Source of the DNA: Sphingobacterium bovisgrunnientis
GTDB lineage: Bacteria > Bacteroidota > Bacteroidia > Sphingobacteriales > Sphingobacteriaceae
Assembly (NCBI RefSeq): GCF_009829085.1
Contig: NZ_WUQY01000001.1
Location: 186,001-250,000 of the forward strand
Direction: 5' to 3'
Length of the DNA stretch: 64,000 bases
In this document: positions 18,243 through 25,948 of the stretch, piece after piece
How the letters are laid out: each line of letters opens with the position of its first letter
Position numbering within the stretch: the first letter of the stretch is position 1
The notes under the pieces: model-generated
Told to the model about the DNA's origin: nothing
The model's database searches: none
The model's input: the letters and a program-made list of their open reading frames with translations, nothing else
Program-made: the position numbers and the translations under genes

Positions 18243-18690
18243 TGAGAGATTAGATTTGAGACATTAGACATGCATAATTTACTCGAGTTGAAAATTTGGA
18301 ATAGAGCTATTGAATTATCAGTGGTTGTTTATGATATGGTTGCAAATTTTCCATCGGATGAAAAATATGGTTTGTCGTCTCAAATAAAGAGGTCTGTTGT
18401 ATCCATTGCCTCAAATATAGCTGAGGGAGCAGGGAGAAATTCGATTAAAGAATTTATCCATTTTCTAGGAATTGCCAATGGTTCAGCTTATGAATTACAT
18501 ACACAAGTATTAATTGCAAGTAAGTTAGGATTGTTGGATTCTGAAAAATCCGTTGAAATATGTAATCAATTAATTGAAATTCAAAAAATGATTTTTGGAT
18601 TTCACAATAAACTTAGAAATGAAGAACTAAGATAGAGAAGTAGAAAAACATCTATTATCGCATATCTATTGTCTCAAATCTCAAATCTCA
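18243..18690. repeat. inverted-repeat-bounded cassette around the four-helix-bundle gene
   Basis: The 27 bases at 18243-18269 and the reverse complement of 18664-18690 agree at 22 of 27 positions, with a perfect core agatttgagaca. The left arm ends one base before the ATG of the enclosed gene; the right arm ends 4 bases before the thiolase ATG and contains nearly three copies of the 7-mer tcaaatc. No clear target-site duplication is visible outside the arms. The layout resembles a small mobile or mobilised cassette. Confidence 0.6.
18270..18635 (+). CDS. four-helix-bundle protein (23S rRNA intervening-sequence/Avd-like family)
   Basis: 121 residues. The sequence shows the family pattern: LKIWNRAIELSVVVYDM, PSDEKYGLSSQIKRS, the central SIASNIAEGAGR, and GIANGSAYELHTQVLIA. 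Homologues are found inside 23S rRNA intervening sequences and, as Avd, in diversity-generating retroelements; most free-standing copies have no known function. Here it sits between two beta-oxidation genes with which it has no metabolic relation, and it is bounded by imperfect inverted repeats. That suggests insertion into an existing operon rather than a role in fatty-acid breakdown. It is not a ribosomal protein despite the old name S23. Confidence 0.93.
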   Translation: MHNLLELKIWNRAIELSVVVYDMVANFPSDEKYGLSSQIKRSVVSIASNIAEGAGRNSIKEFIHFLGIANGSAYELHTQVLIASKLGLLDSEKSVEICNQLIEIQKMIFGFHNKLRNEELR

Positions 18691-18694
18691 ACAA

Positions 18695-19870
18695 ATGGAA
18701 GCATATATAGTAGCAGGATATCGTACGGCAGTAGCGAAGGCGCCGAGAGGTGGTTTTCGATTCATGCGTGCAGACGATTTAGCAGCAGAAGTTATAAAAC
18801 ATTTAGTGGCATCAGTGCCCAATTTAAATAAAGAAGAAATTGACGATGTCATCGTCGGTAATGCGATGCCCGAGGCAGAGCAAGGTATGAATATGGCGCG
18901 TTTCATTTCGCTGATGGGATTAGATACCGACAAAGTTCCAGGTGTAACAGTTAACCGCTATTGTGCATCGGGCTTAGATACTATTGCGACAGCGACAGCA
19001 AAGATTAAAACTGGCATGGCGGATATTATAATAGCTGGTGGAGCAGAGGTGATGTCAGGGATGCCATTTGGTGGGTGGAAGATAGTTCCAAATCCTAAGA
19101 CAGCAAAGGAGAATCCTGATTGGTACTGGGGAATGGGATTGACTGCAGAAGCTGTCGCGCATGAATTTAATGTTTCACGTGAAGATCAAGATGCTTTTGC
19201 GTTGAATTCACATCAGAAAGCTGTGGGTGCCATTAAATCTGGTGTTTTCAAAGATGAAATCGTTCCGATTAAAATCAAGGAAAATTATGTCAAAGATGGA
19301 AAAATGGCAACACGCGAATATGTCGTTGATACAGATGAAGGTCCTCGCGTGGACTCAACGTTAGATGCGTTGGCCAAATTGAGACCGGTTTTCGCAGCAG
19401 ACGGAGTAGTGACGGCAGGTAATTCTTCCCAGACTTCAGATGGTGCAGCTTTTGTATTGGTGATGTCCGAACGAAAAGTGAAAGAACTTGGCTTAAAACC
19501 AATCGCAAAATTAATTTCTTATGCAGTAGCAGGAGTGCCTCCACGCATCATGGGGATTGGACCAATTGCAGCAATTCCAAAAGCTTTGGAAATGGCTGGC
19601 TTGCAGAAAGAAGATATTGATTTGTTCGAATTGAACGAAGCTTTTGCTTCACAATCGTTGGCAGTTATCCGTGAGTTAGGTTTGGATGAATCAAAAATCA
19701 ATGTGAATGGCGGTGCTATTGCTTTAGGTCACCCATTAGGATGTACTGGAGCAAAATTAACCGTGCAGGTTTTGAATGAACTGAAACGACGCGGTGGAAA
19801 ATATGGCATGGTGACCATGTGTGTGGGTACGGGACAAGGTGCAGCAGGAATTTTTGAATTGCTGGATTAG
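18695..19870 (+). CDS. acetyl-CoA C-acyltransferase (thiolase, FadA-like)
   Basis: 391 residues. Cleaves 3-ketoacyl-CoA with CoA to acetyl-CoA and a shortened acyl-CoA, the last step of beta-oxidation. Active-site residues are in place: nucleophilic Cys in NRYCASGLDTI, His in GGAIALGHPLGCTGA, and the second Cys in VTMCVGTGQGAAGIFE. The gene would be expected directly behind the FadB-like gene; here the four-helix-bundle cassette separates them, and the cassette's right repeat ends only 4 bases before the ATG, so it may supply the local translation-start context. Confidence 0.96.
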   Translation: MEAYIVAGYRTAVAKAPRGGFRFMRADDLAAEVIKHLVASVPNLNKEEIDDVIVGNAMPEAEQGMNMARFISLMGLDTDKVPGVTVNRYCASGLDTIATATAKIKTGMADIIIAGGAEVMSGMPFGGWKIVPNPKTAKENPDWYWGMGLTAEAVAHEFNVSREDQDAFALNSHQKAVGAIKSGVFKDEIVPIKIKENYVKDGKMATREYVVDTDEGPRVDSTLDALAKLRPVFAADGVVTAGNSSQTSDGAAFVLVMSERKVKELGLKPIAKLISYAVAGVPPRIMGIGPIAAIPKALEMAGLQKEDIDLFELNEAFASQSLAVIRELGLDESKINVNGGAIALGHPLGCTGAKLTVQVLNELKRRGGKYGMVTMCVGTGQGAAGIFELLD

Positions 19871-19907
19871 ATTAGAGGGCAAACATTAAAGATTATAAAT
19901 TATGATA

Positions 19908-19938
19908 AAAAGAATAAGATATTAAGACTTATTCTTTT
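19908..19938 (+). terminator. weak hairpin between thiolase and acyl-CoA dehydrogenase genes
   Basis: Perfect 11-bp but AT-rich stem (19908-19918 and 19928-19938), followed by tctcctt rather than a clean T run. It may partly reduce transcription into the acyl-CoA dehydrogenase gene or only stabilise the upstream message. Confidence 0.35.
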
Positions 19939-19959
19939 CTCCTTAATAAATTAAAAACT

Positions 19960-21744
19960 ATGAGTAACAAAGCATCAATCAAGGGCGGGGAGTTTGTAAT
20001 TAAAGAAACTGCATACACAGATATTTTTATTCCAGAGGAATTTGATGAAGAAGCACAGATGATTCGTCAGACTTGTTTGGATTTTTTGGATACGGAAGTA
20101 CTAAATAAGTTGGATCGCATTGATGCACAAGAAGAAGGGTTGATGCAAAGTTTGCTGGATAAATCAGGTGAATTGGGCATGTTGGGCGTGTCCATTCCAG
20201 AGGAATACGGTGGCTTTGGTAAGAATTTCAACACATCGATGCTGGTTACGGATGCGGTAGGTGGTGGATTTTCTTTTGCGGTAGCTTTATCAGCTCATAC
20301 AGGCATTGGTACATTGCCAATTTTGTATTATGGAAATGAAGCCCAAAAAGCTAAATATATTCCGAAGTTAGGCACAGGTGAATGGAAAGCAGCTTATTGT
20401 TTGACAGAGCCAAATTCGGGTTCGGATGCGAACTCAGGTCGTACTTCAGCGAAGTTGAATGCAGAAGGAACACATTATTTGATAAATGGTCAAAAAATGT
20501 GGATCACAAATGGTGGATTTGCAGATATTTTCATTGTCTTTGCCAAAATTGATGACGATAAAAATCTAACTGCTTTCATTGTAGAAAAAGATTTTGGTGG
20601 TATCACTATGAATCCAGAAGAGCATAAATTGGGTATCAAAGGATCGTCGACACGTCAAGTGTTTTTTAACGACTGCCCTGTTCCGGTCGAAAATATGCTT
20701 TCGGAGCGCGAAAATGGATTCAAAATCGCTGTGAATATTCTAAATATTGGGCGTATAAAATTGGGTGCTGCTACGATTGGTTCTGCACGTGCAGTTATTT
20801 CTCGCGCGGTGAATTATGCAAATGAGCGTGTGCAGTTTAATTTACCGATTTCAAAATTTGGTGCTATTCGTTACAAATTAGCTGAAATGGCAATACGACT
20901 TTTTGCTACTGAATCTGCAACGTATCGCGCTGGACAAAACATCGATGATGCATACGATGCATTAGTAGCAGGGGGAATGGATGAAGCAAAAGCTAAATTA
21001 AAATCCGTAGAACAATTTGCTATTGAGTGTGCGATTATCAAAGTTTGGTGCTCGGAAATGTTGGATTATGTGGTGGATGAAGGCGTTCAAATCTATGGCG
21101 GAATGGGGTATTCTGCTGAAGCACCGATGGAAAGAGCGTATCGTGATTCTCGTATAAACCGAATTTTCGAAGGTACCAATGAAGTAAACCGTTTGTTGGT
21201 GGTTGATATGTTGTTGAAACGTGCGATGAAAGGCGAGTTAGACTTAATGGGACCTGCGCAAGCGGTGGCTGGTGAATTGCTGTCTATTCCAGATTTTGGT
21301 GAAGAAGATGAAACAACTTTTGCAGCGGAGAAAAAAGTCATCGCTAATCTTAAAAAAGCAGGTTTGTTGGTGGCAGGTGCTGCGGTTCAAAAATTGATGA
21401 TGTCGTTGTCGAAAGAACAAGAGATTTTAATGAATATAGCGGATATTATCGGTTACGTGTATGTTGCAGAGTCTGTGCTATTGCGTGCGGAGAAATTATA
21501 CCATACAAAAGGGGAGGAAGCAGCTGCTCTTGCAACGGATATGGCTCGTGTGTATTTGTATACTACTATTGATAAAGTTAATGTGGCAGCAAAAGAAGCA
21601 TTATATTCATTCGGCGAAGGTGATGAATTAAATATGATGTTAGTTGGTATACGCCGATTTACCAAAGCTCAACCTTTCAATGTGAAAGAAGCTCGTCAAC
21701 GAATTGCACGAAAATTAATAGAAGAAAATAAGTATTGTTTTTAA
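19960..21744 (+). CDS. acyl-CoA dehydrogenase (long form)
   Basis: 594 residues, longer than the 380-residue medium-chain type and similar to very-long-chain enzymes with an extra C-terminal domain. FAD-dependent first step of beta-oxidation. Seen: N-terminal alpha domain with EEYGGFGKNF, the substrate loop AYCLTEPNSGSDA, QKMWITNGGFAD, and the region YGGMGYSAEAPMERAYRDSR followed by IFEGTNEVNR, whose Glu is at the catalytic-base position. The C-terminal 180 residues (from about 415) are helical. With the upstream genes it gives a nearly complete beta-oxidation cycle; no acyl-CoA synthetase gene is nearby. Confidence 0.95.
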   Translation: MSNKASIKGGEFVIKETAYTDIFIPEEFDEEAQMIRQTCLDFLDTEVLNKLDRIDAQEEGLMQSLLDKSGELGMLGVSIPEEYGGFGKNFNTSMLVTDAVGGGFSFAVALSAHTGIGTLPILYYGNEAQKAKYIPKLGTGEWKAAYCLTEPNSGSDANSGRTSAKLNAEGTHYLINGQKMWITNGGFADIFIVFAKIDDDKNLTAFIVEKDFGGITMNPEEHKLGIKGSSTRQVFFNDCPVPVENMLSERENGFKIAVNILNIGRIKLGAATIGSARAVISRAVNYANERVQFNLPISKFGAIRYKLAEMAIRLFATESATYRAGQNIDDAYDALVAGGMDEAKAKLKSVEQFAIECAIIKVWCSEMLDYVVDEGVQIYGGMGYSAEAPMERAYRDSRINRIFEGTNEVNRLLVVDMLLKRAMKGELDLMGPAQAVAGELLSIPDFGEEDETTFAAEKKVIANLKKAGLLVAGAAVQKLMMSLSKEQEILMNIADIIGYVYVAESVLLRAEKLYHTKGEEAAALATDMARVYLYTTIDKVNVAAKEALYSFGEGDELNMMLVGIRRFTKAQPFNVKEARQRIARKLIEENKYCF

Positions 21745-21773
21745 ATAACAGTTTTAATTAAGTTGATTGATTT

Positions 21774-21797
21774 AGCCCGCTTCTTAGCGGGCTTTTT
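21774..21797 (+). terminator. intrinsic terminator of the beta-oxidation operon
   Basis: GC-rich 7-bp stem agcccgc/gcgggct (21774-21780 and 21787-21793) followed by a T run. It closes the operon that began near 15300. Confidence 0.85.
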
Positions 21798-21946
21798 TGT
21801 GCTAACAGTCTTATTTGTGGGTTAAATCTTGGTTATTAAAATATTATTATAGTTAATAATGAAAAATTATATCATTGATAATCAATTTGTTAAATAATAA
21901 AGTATATAAAATCTATAAAACTAGTAGACTTTTTCTTTTTTGTTTT

Positions 21947-21954
21947 TATATTTG
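21947..21954 (+). promoter_or_regulatory. TAnnTTTG promoter box before the leader peptide
   Basis: TATATTTG preceded by a T-rich tract. The predicted transcript start (near 21960) lies inside the longer frame that begins at 21875, so translation must begin at 21974 or later. Confidence 0.55.
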
Positions 21955-21973
21955 CATCGTTATCTCATTCATT

Positions 21974-22120
21974 ATGAGAGCAAAGATGGAATTAATCAAC
22001 CTTAATATTAAACTTTTGAGAATGAATCAATTTTACAAATTACTAAAAACAGATCTGGTAGCACGGACTACACTTATTAAACAAAATCTTTTGCGTGGGA
22101 ACATGCGAATGTGCAGATAG
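21974..22120 (+). CDS. candidate regulatory leader peptide ending MRMCR
   Basis: 48 residues from the first ATG after the predicted transcript start; shorter starts at 21986, 22022 or 22103 are possible. It is basic and ends NLLRGNMRMCR, with the only Cys codon (TGC, 22112-22114) two codons before the stop. Competing hairpins begin 6 bases after the stop, and a TonB receptor and a TauE/SafE (sulfite/sulfonate-type) exporter follow. This layout resembles a cysteine-sensing attenuator; short leaders with a Cys near the end occur before sulfur genes in actinobacteria (recalled, not searched). A stand-alone function is less likely. Confidence 0.6.
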   Translation: MRAKMELINLNIKLLRMNQFYKLLKTDLVARTTLIKQNLLRGNMRMCR

Positions 22121-22126
22121 TTTCTT

Positions 22127-22179
22127 TTCCCCTTATGTATATAGATAGGGGAAGTGTGAGGCTTCCCCTTGATTTTGTT
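22127..22179 (+). promoter_or_regulatory. mutually exclusive hairpins (candidate attenuator)
   Basis: Segment 1 (ttcccct, 22127-22133) and segment 3 (cttcccct, 22162-22169) can both pair with segment 2 (aggggaag, 22147-22154). The 2:3 hairpin has an 8-bp GC-rich stem, a 7-base loop and a T-rich tail (tgattttgtt), as in a terminator. A ribosome at the end of the leader would cover segment 1 and so favour 2:3. The polarity of regulation is therefore not the classical trp type and remains open. Confidence 0.6.
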
Positions 22180-22245
22180 AAATAATGAACAAGTTTTCGA
22201 TTGGCATTGATACTTGTAATATTCACTACTAAACGATTTAAATTT

Positions 22246-24840
22246 ATGAATTATAAAGCTATTTATAGCATTTCCTTCGGATTATCTTTATTACTTGGAA
22301 CTGCCGGCGCGGTACAAGCACAACAAAAAGATCCAAAACCTATTATTAATGCTTCGTTGGTTGGTACTGTGATTGATGCAGATACTAAAGAACCAATTTC
22401 AGGTGTCACCGTGCAATTGGATGCAGTGACTCACCAAGTTAGAACAGATAGAGACGGTAAATTTCAATTTGTTACTGGTCAAAAATTACCTTTCACGGTT
22501 ATCGTTTCTTACTTAGGATACGAAACTCAAAAATTAGTTATCGAAACTTCTCCAGCTGTTATCGAATTAAAGCAAAGTGTGAATTCTTTAGAGCAGGTTT
22601 TTGTAACTTCTCGTCGCCGTACAGAACAAATTCAAGATATCCCTATCCCAGTTTCATTAGTAAAAGCAAGCACTATAGAAGATGCTGGAGCATTCAACGT
22701 AAGCCGTATTAAAGAGGTTATTCCTTCGGTACAATTGTATGCTTCCAACCCGCGTAATACAACTTTAAATATTCGTGGTCTTGGATCTACATACGGTTTA
22801 ACAAATGATGGTATCGACCCAGGTGTAGGTTTTTATTTAGATGGTGTGTATATAGCACGACCAGCAGCTACAGCGTTAGATTTCATTGATATCGAACAGA
22901 TTGAAGTATTGCGTGGCCCTCAAGGAACATTGTTTGGTAAAAACACTACTTCTGGCGCTTTCAATATTACCTCAAGACTTCCTTCCTTCATTCCGGGAGC
23001 TAATTTTGAAGTAAGTTATGGTAATTACGGTTATGTACAAGGTAAAGCTTCAATTACAGGACCTCTTGTAAAGGATAAGTTAGCGGCAAGAGTTTCATTT
23101 TCAGGTACACAACGTGATGGACTGTTGTATAATGTGCATACAGATCGTCAAATTAATGATATTAGCAATTTGGGACTACGTGGGCAATTGTTGTATACAC
23201 CAACAGAAAATTTGAAAGTTACGTTGACGGGTGATCGAACAATTCAAAAGCCGGATGGATATGGTTGGGCAGTTGCTGGTGTTGTGAAAAATCAGCGTTC
23301 AGAATTCAGACAGTTTAATAGTATCATCAAGGATTTAGGTTATGAAATTCCTTACAAAAGCGCCTTTGAGCGTAAAGTAGATTTGGATACGCGCTCAAAA
23401 GCTGATAATGAATTGGGTGGTGTTTCATTAAATTTTGACTATAAAATTGGTAATGGAACATTGACTTCTACGTCAGCATGGCGTTATTGGGATTGGGTGC
23501 CTTTGAATGACCGCGATTACTTAGGTGTGCCAGCTTATACGATCTCTTCAGGTACTTCAACACATGATCAATGGTCACAAGAATTTAGATATTCTGGTAA
23601 TATCAATGAAAAAATTAGTGGTGTTGTCGGTGTGTTTGGATTGTGGCAAGATTTACGTACCGACCCAGTACATACAGAAGAGGCGGGTGACGCATTATGG
23701 CGCTTTCAGCAAAATAATGCTACGGCTACACAATGGGGACCTGGTTTGATTGATAAAGTAGGTATTCGTACAAAATATGGTATTAAGAGTACAAGTTTAG
23801 CAGTATTCGGTCAGCTAGATTGGGCTATTACGGACAAAATTCACGTATTGCCAGGTATTCGCTACAATTATGATAAGAAAGTCGCAAACTATGCACGTGT
23901 AAATTATATTGATAACAAGATTAATTATACAGAAGCGCAATTGGCGGCAGTCAAAAGTATTTATTCAAATCAAGAATTTGATGTGGATGCGGATGCAGCG
24001 AATTTTTCGGGACAATTATCTTTACAATATAAATTCAACCCGAACTACAATGCGTTCGTTACTTATTCAAAATCTTACAAACCAATTGGTATCAATGTTG
24101 GAGGCTTACCAGTAATTGACGGTAAAGTTGCGACAGAATTGGCGGAAGTTAAGCCTGAATCTGTAAATCACTACGAATTTGGTGTAAAAACTAACCCAAC
24201 ACGTAATGCGTTTTTAAACTTAACTATTTTCCAAACAAATATTAAAGATTACCAAACGCAAGTTCAAACACCCGATCCAGGTGTAAACAGAGGTTATTTG
24301 GCTAATGCAGAAAAAGTAAGTGTGAAAGGTTTAGAATTGGATGGTAGTATCCGCGCCACTAACTTCTTACGTATCAACGCAGCGTTTGCTTATACAGATG
24401 GTAAATACGATTCATTTACTAATGCGCCAGTTCCATTGGAAGAAGTCGGTGGAGCACAAGCATTCAAGGATGTATCTGGCGGTCAGCTACCGGGTATTTC
24501 AAAATATTCGTGGACTATCGCTCCTGAATTAACTAAAAAAGGTAATTTCTTGAGTCTACAAGGTACTTATTTCTTAGGTGTGGATGCTTTCTATCGTTCT
24601 AAATTCTCGTCCAGTTCTTCTCCATCAGCACATTTGAATATTGATGCATATACTTTGTTGAATGGACGTGTTGGTTTCCGTGCGAGCAATGGATTATCTG
24701 TAATTGTTTGGAGCAGAAATTTAACAAACAAAGATTACTATGAGCAACTATTGGCAGCTCCAGGAAATTTTGGTCAGTATGCAGGTGTAGTAGGAGATCC
24801 ACTTACTTACGGTGTGACTTTAAGATATAATTTGAGATAA
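22246..24840 (+). CDS. TonB-dependent receptor
   Basis: 864 residues from the ATG at 22246; a TTG at 22201 would put 15 residues before the signal peptide and is rejected. Signal peptide ends near GAVQAQQ. Next come a carboxypeptidase-regulatory-like domain (about 35-115, VGTVIDADTKEPISGVTVQL), a plug domain (about 125-245, with NTTLNIRGLGS and EVLRGPQGTLFGKNTTSG), and a barrel ending YGVTLRYNLR. It imports a substrate across the outer membrane using TonB energy. Placement behind a Cys leader and before a TauE/SafE exporter suggests a sulfur compound, but sequence alone does not show the ligand. Confidence 0.93.
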   Translation: MNYKAIYSISFGLSLLLGTAGAVQAQQKDPKPIINASLVGTVIDADTKEPISGVTVQLDAVTHQVRTDRDGKFQFVTGQKLPFTVIVSYLGYETQKLVIETSPAVIELKQSVNSLEQVFVTSRRRTEQIQDIPIPVSLVKASTIEDAGAFNVSRIKEVIPSVQLYASNPRNTTLNIRGLGSTYGLTNDGIDPGVGFYLDGVYIARPAATALDFIDIEQIEVLRGPQGTLFGKNTTSGAFNITSRLPSFIPGANFEVSYGNYGYVQGKASITGPLVKDKLAARVSFSGTQRDGLLYNVHTDRQINDISNLGLRGQLLYTPTENLKVTLTGDRTIQKPDGYGWAVAGVVKNQRSEFRQFNSIIKDLGYEIPYKSAFERKVDLDTRSKADNELGGVSLNFDYKIGNGTLTSTSAWRYWDWVPLNDRDYLGVPAYTISSGTSTHDQWSQEFRYSGNINEKISGVVGVFGLWQDLRTDPVHTEEAGDALWRFQQNNATATQWGPGLIDKVGIRTKYGIKSTSLAVFGQLDWAITDKIHVLPGIRYNYDKKVANYARVNYIDNKINYTEAQLAAVKSIYSNQEFDVDADAANFSGQLSLQYKFNPNYNAFVTYSKSYKPIGINVGGLPVIDGKVATELAEVKPESVNHYEFGVKTNPTRNAFLNLTIFQTNIKDYQTQVQTPDPGVNRGYLANAEKVSVKGLELDGSIRATNFLRINAAFAYTDGKYDSFTNAPVPLEEVGGAQAFKDVSGGQLPGISKYSWTIAPELTKKGNFLSLQGTYFLGVDAFYRSKFSSSSSPSAHLNIDAYTLLNGRVGFRASNGLSVIVWSRNLTNKDYYEQLLAAPGNFGQYAGVVGDPLTYGVTLRYNLR

Positions 24841-24877
24841 TAATTAGAGTAAATTAACTCAATAAACTAATCAAGAT

Positions 24878-25780
24878 ATGAGTAATAAAACACAAGCTAT
24901 AGAAATACTCACAGTTGCAAATAAGAAAAAACTATTATCGCCAATTGTAGGTTTTATATTGTTACTAAAAGTTGTAATCATATCCTATTTTGGTTATTTG
25001 ATTACACAAGCTGTACATAACAATACAGTAGATTTTGATAGCACATTCTTTTTGTTCATTGTGGCAGGATTCTTTGCACAATTGATTGATGGAGCTTTAG
25101 GAATGGCATATGGTGTTAGTTGTACAACATTATTACTCAGTCTAGGTATACCACCTAAATTGGCATCAGCCAGTGTACATACATCAGAGATATTTACAAC
25201 AGGTGTTTCAGGCTTGTCACATATCCGATTCAATAATTTGGATAAGAAATTATTTTACAAGATTGTATTTACAGGAGTTCTAGGAGCTGGATTGGGAGCA
25301 TATCTCTTGTCCGATGTATTGGATGGAGGTGTCATAAAGCCCTATATTTCTGCGTATTTAATCTTTTTAGGAGGCTATTTGATTTTTAAAGCAGTACGCA
25401 AGAAAGGTGATGCTAAGCCAAAAACAAAGTATGCACCATTTCTAGCTTTATTTGGTGGATTGTTTGATGCGATTGGCGGAGGTGGTTGGGGACCCATTGT
25501 TACTTCAAACTTATTGAGTCAAGGTCACAATCCCCGTAAAACAATTGGCACTGTGAATACGGCAGAATTTTTTGTAACCTATTTTGCAACCATTGTGTTC
25601 ATCTTCATTTTAGGAGTACAGCATTTGGATATTGTACTGGGCTTAGTGATAGGAGGAGTAATCGCAGCACCTATCGGAGCTTATGTAGCATCAAAAGTAA
25701 ATCCCAAAGTTTTATTAATATTAGTTGGTGTCTTAGTAGTACTTACTTCTGGGTATAGTCTATTTAGTTTTTTAAAATAA
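24878..25780 (+). CDS. TauE/SafE family sulfite/organosulfur exporter
   Basis: 300 residues with about 8 membrane helices. The two-repeat TauE/SafE architecture shows in the paired Gly-rich segments FFAQLIDGALGMAYGVSCTT (repeat 1) and GLFDAIGGGGWGPIVTSNLL (repeat 2). Members move sulfite, sulfoacetate, taurine or related anions. It follows the TonB receptor by 37 bases, so the pair is probably an operon controlled by the leader at 21974-22179. A good terminator follows at 25801-25831. Confidence 0.92.
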   Translation: MSNKTQAIEILTVANKKKLLSPIVGFILLLKVVIISYFGYLITQAVHNNTVDFDSTFFLFIVAGFFAQLIDGALGMAYGVSCTTLLLSLGIPPKLASASVHTSEIFTTGVSGLSHIRFNNLDKKLFYKIVFTGVLGAGLGAYLLSDVLDGGVIKPYISAYLIFLGGYLIFKAVRKKGDAKPKTKYAPFLALFGGLFDAIGGGGWGPIVTSNLLSQGHNPRKTIGTVNTAEFFVTYFATIVFIFILGVQHLDIVLGLVIGGVIAAPIGAYVASKVNPKVLLILVGVLVVLTSGYSLFSFLK

Positions 25781-25800
25781 AGGCTTATCAATCAATTTAT

Positions 25801-25831
25801 AAAGCTGTATCAAATTATTTGATACAGCTTT
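25801..25831 (+). terminator. intrinsic terminator after the TauE/SafE gene
   Basis: 14-bp stem (25801-25814 and 25818-25831) with a 3-base loop and a T run within the right flank. Confidence 0.8.
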
Positions 25832-25948
25832 TTTCGTATATAAAAATGTAGAATCTTAAAAGAAAAAATTTGATTCATAAAATTGACCAAGATAACTGTT
25901 AACTTAGAAAGCGAATTGAGCTTTTGTAGGTAATAATAATTTAAATTC

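Noticed and set aside
18270-18635. Reading the four-helix-bundle gene as ribosomal protein S23 or part of an rRNA
   Set aside because: The family name is historical; no 23S rRNA sequence flanks the gene here, and no ribosomal role is known.
18243-18690. Complete insertion sequence or diversity-generating retroelement
   Set aside because: There is no transposase, reverse transcriptase, template repeat or variable-repeat gene nearby; only the Avd-like gene and inverted repeats are present.
21875-21973. N-terminal extension of the leader frame to 81 residues
   Set aside because: The promoter box at 21947-21954 lies inside it, so transcripts should begin after that start.
22201-22245. TTG start for the TonB receptor
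   Set aside because: Puts 15 residues before a clear signal peptide; the ATG at 22246 is the natural start.
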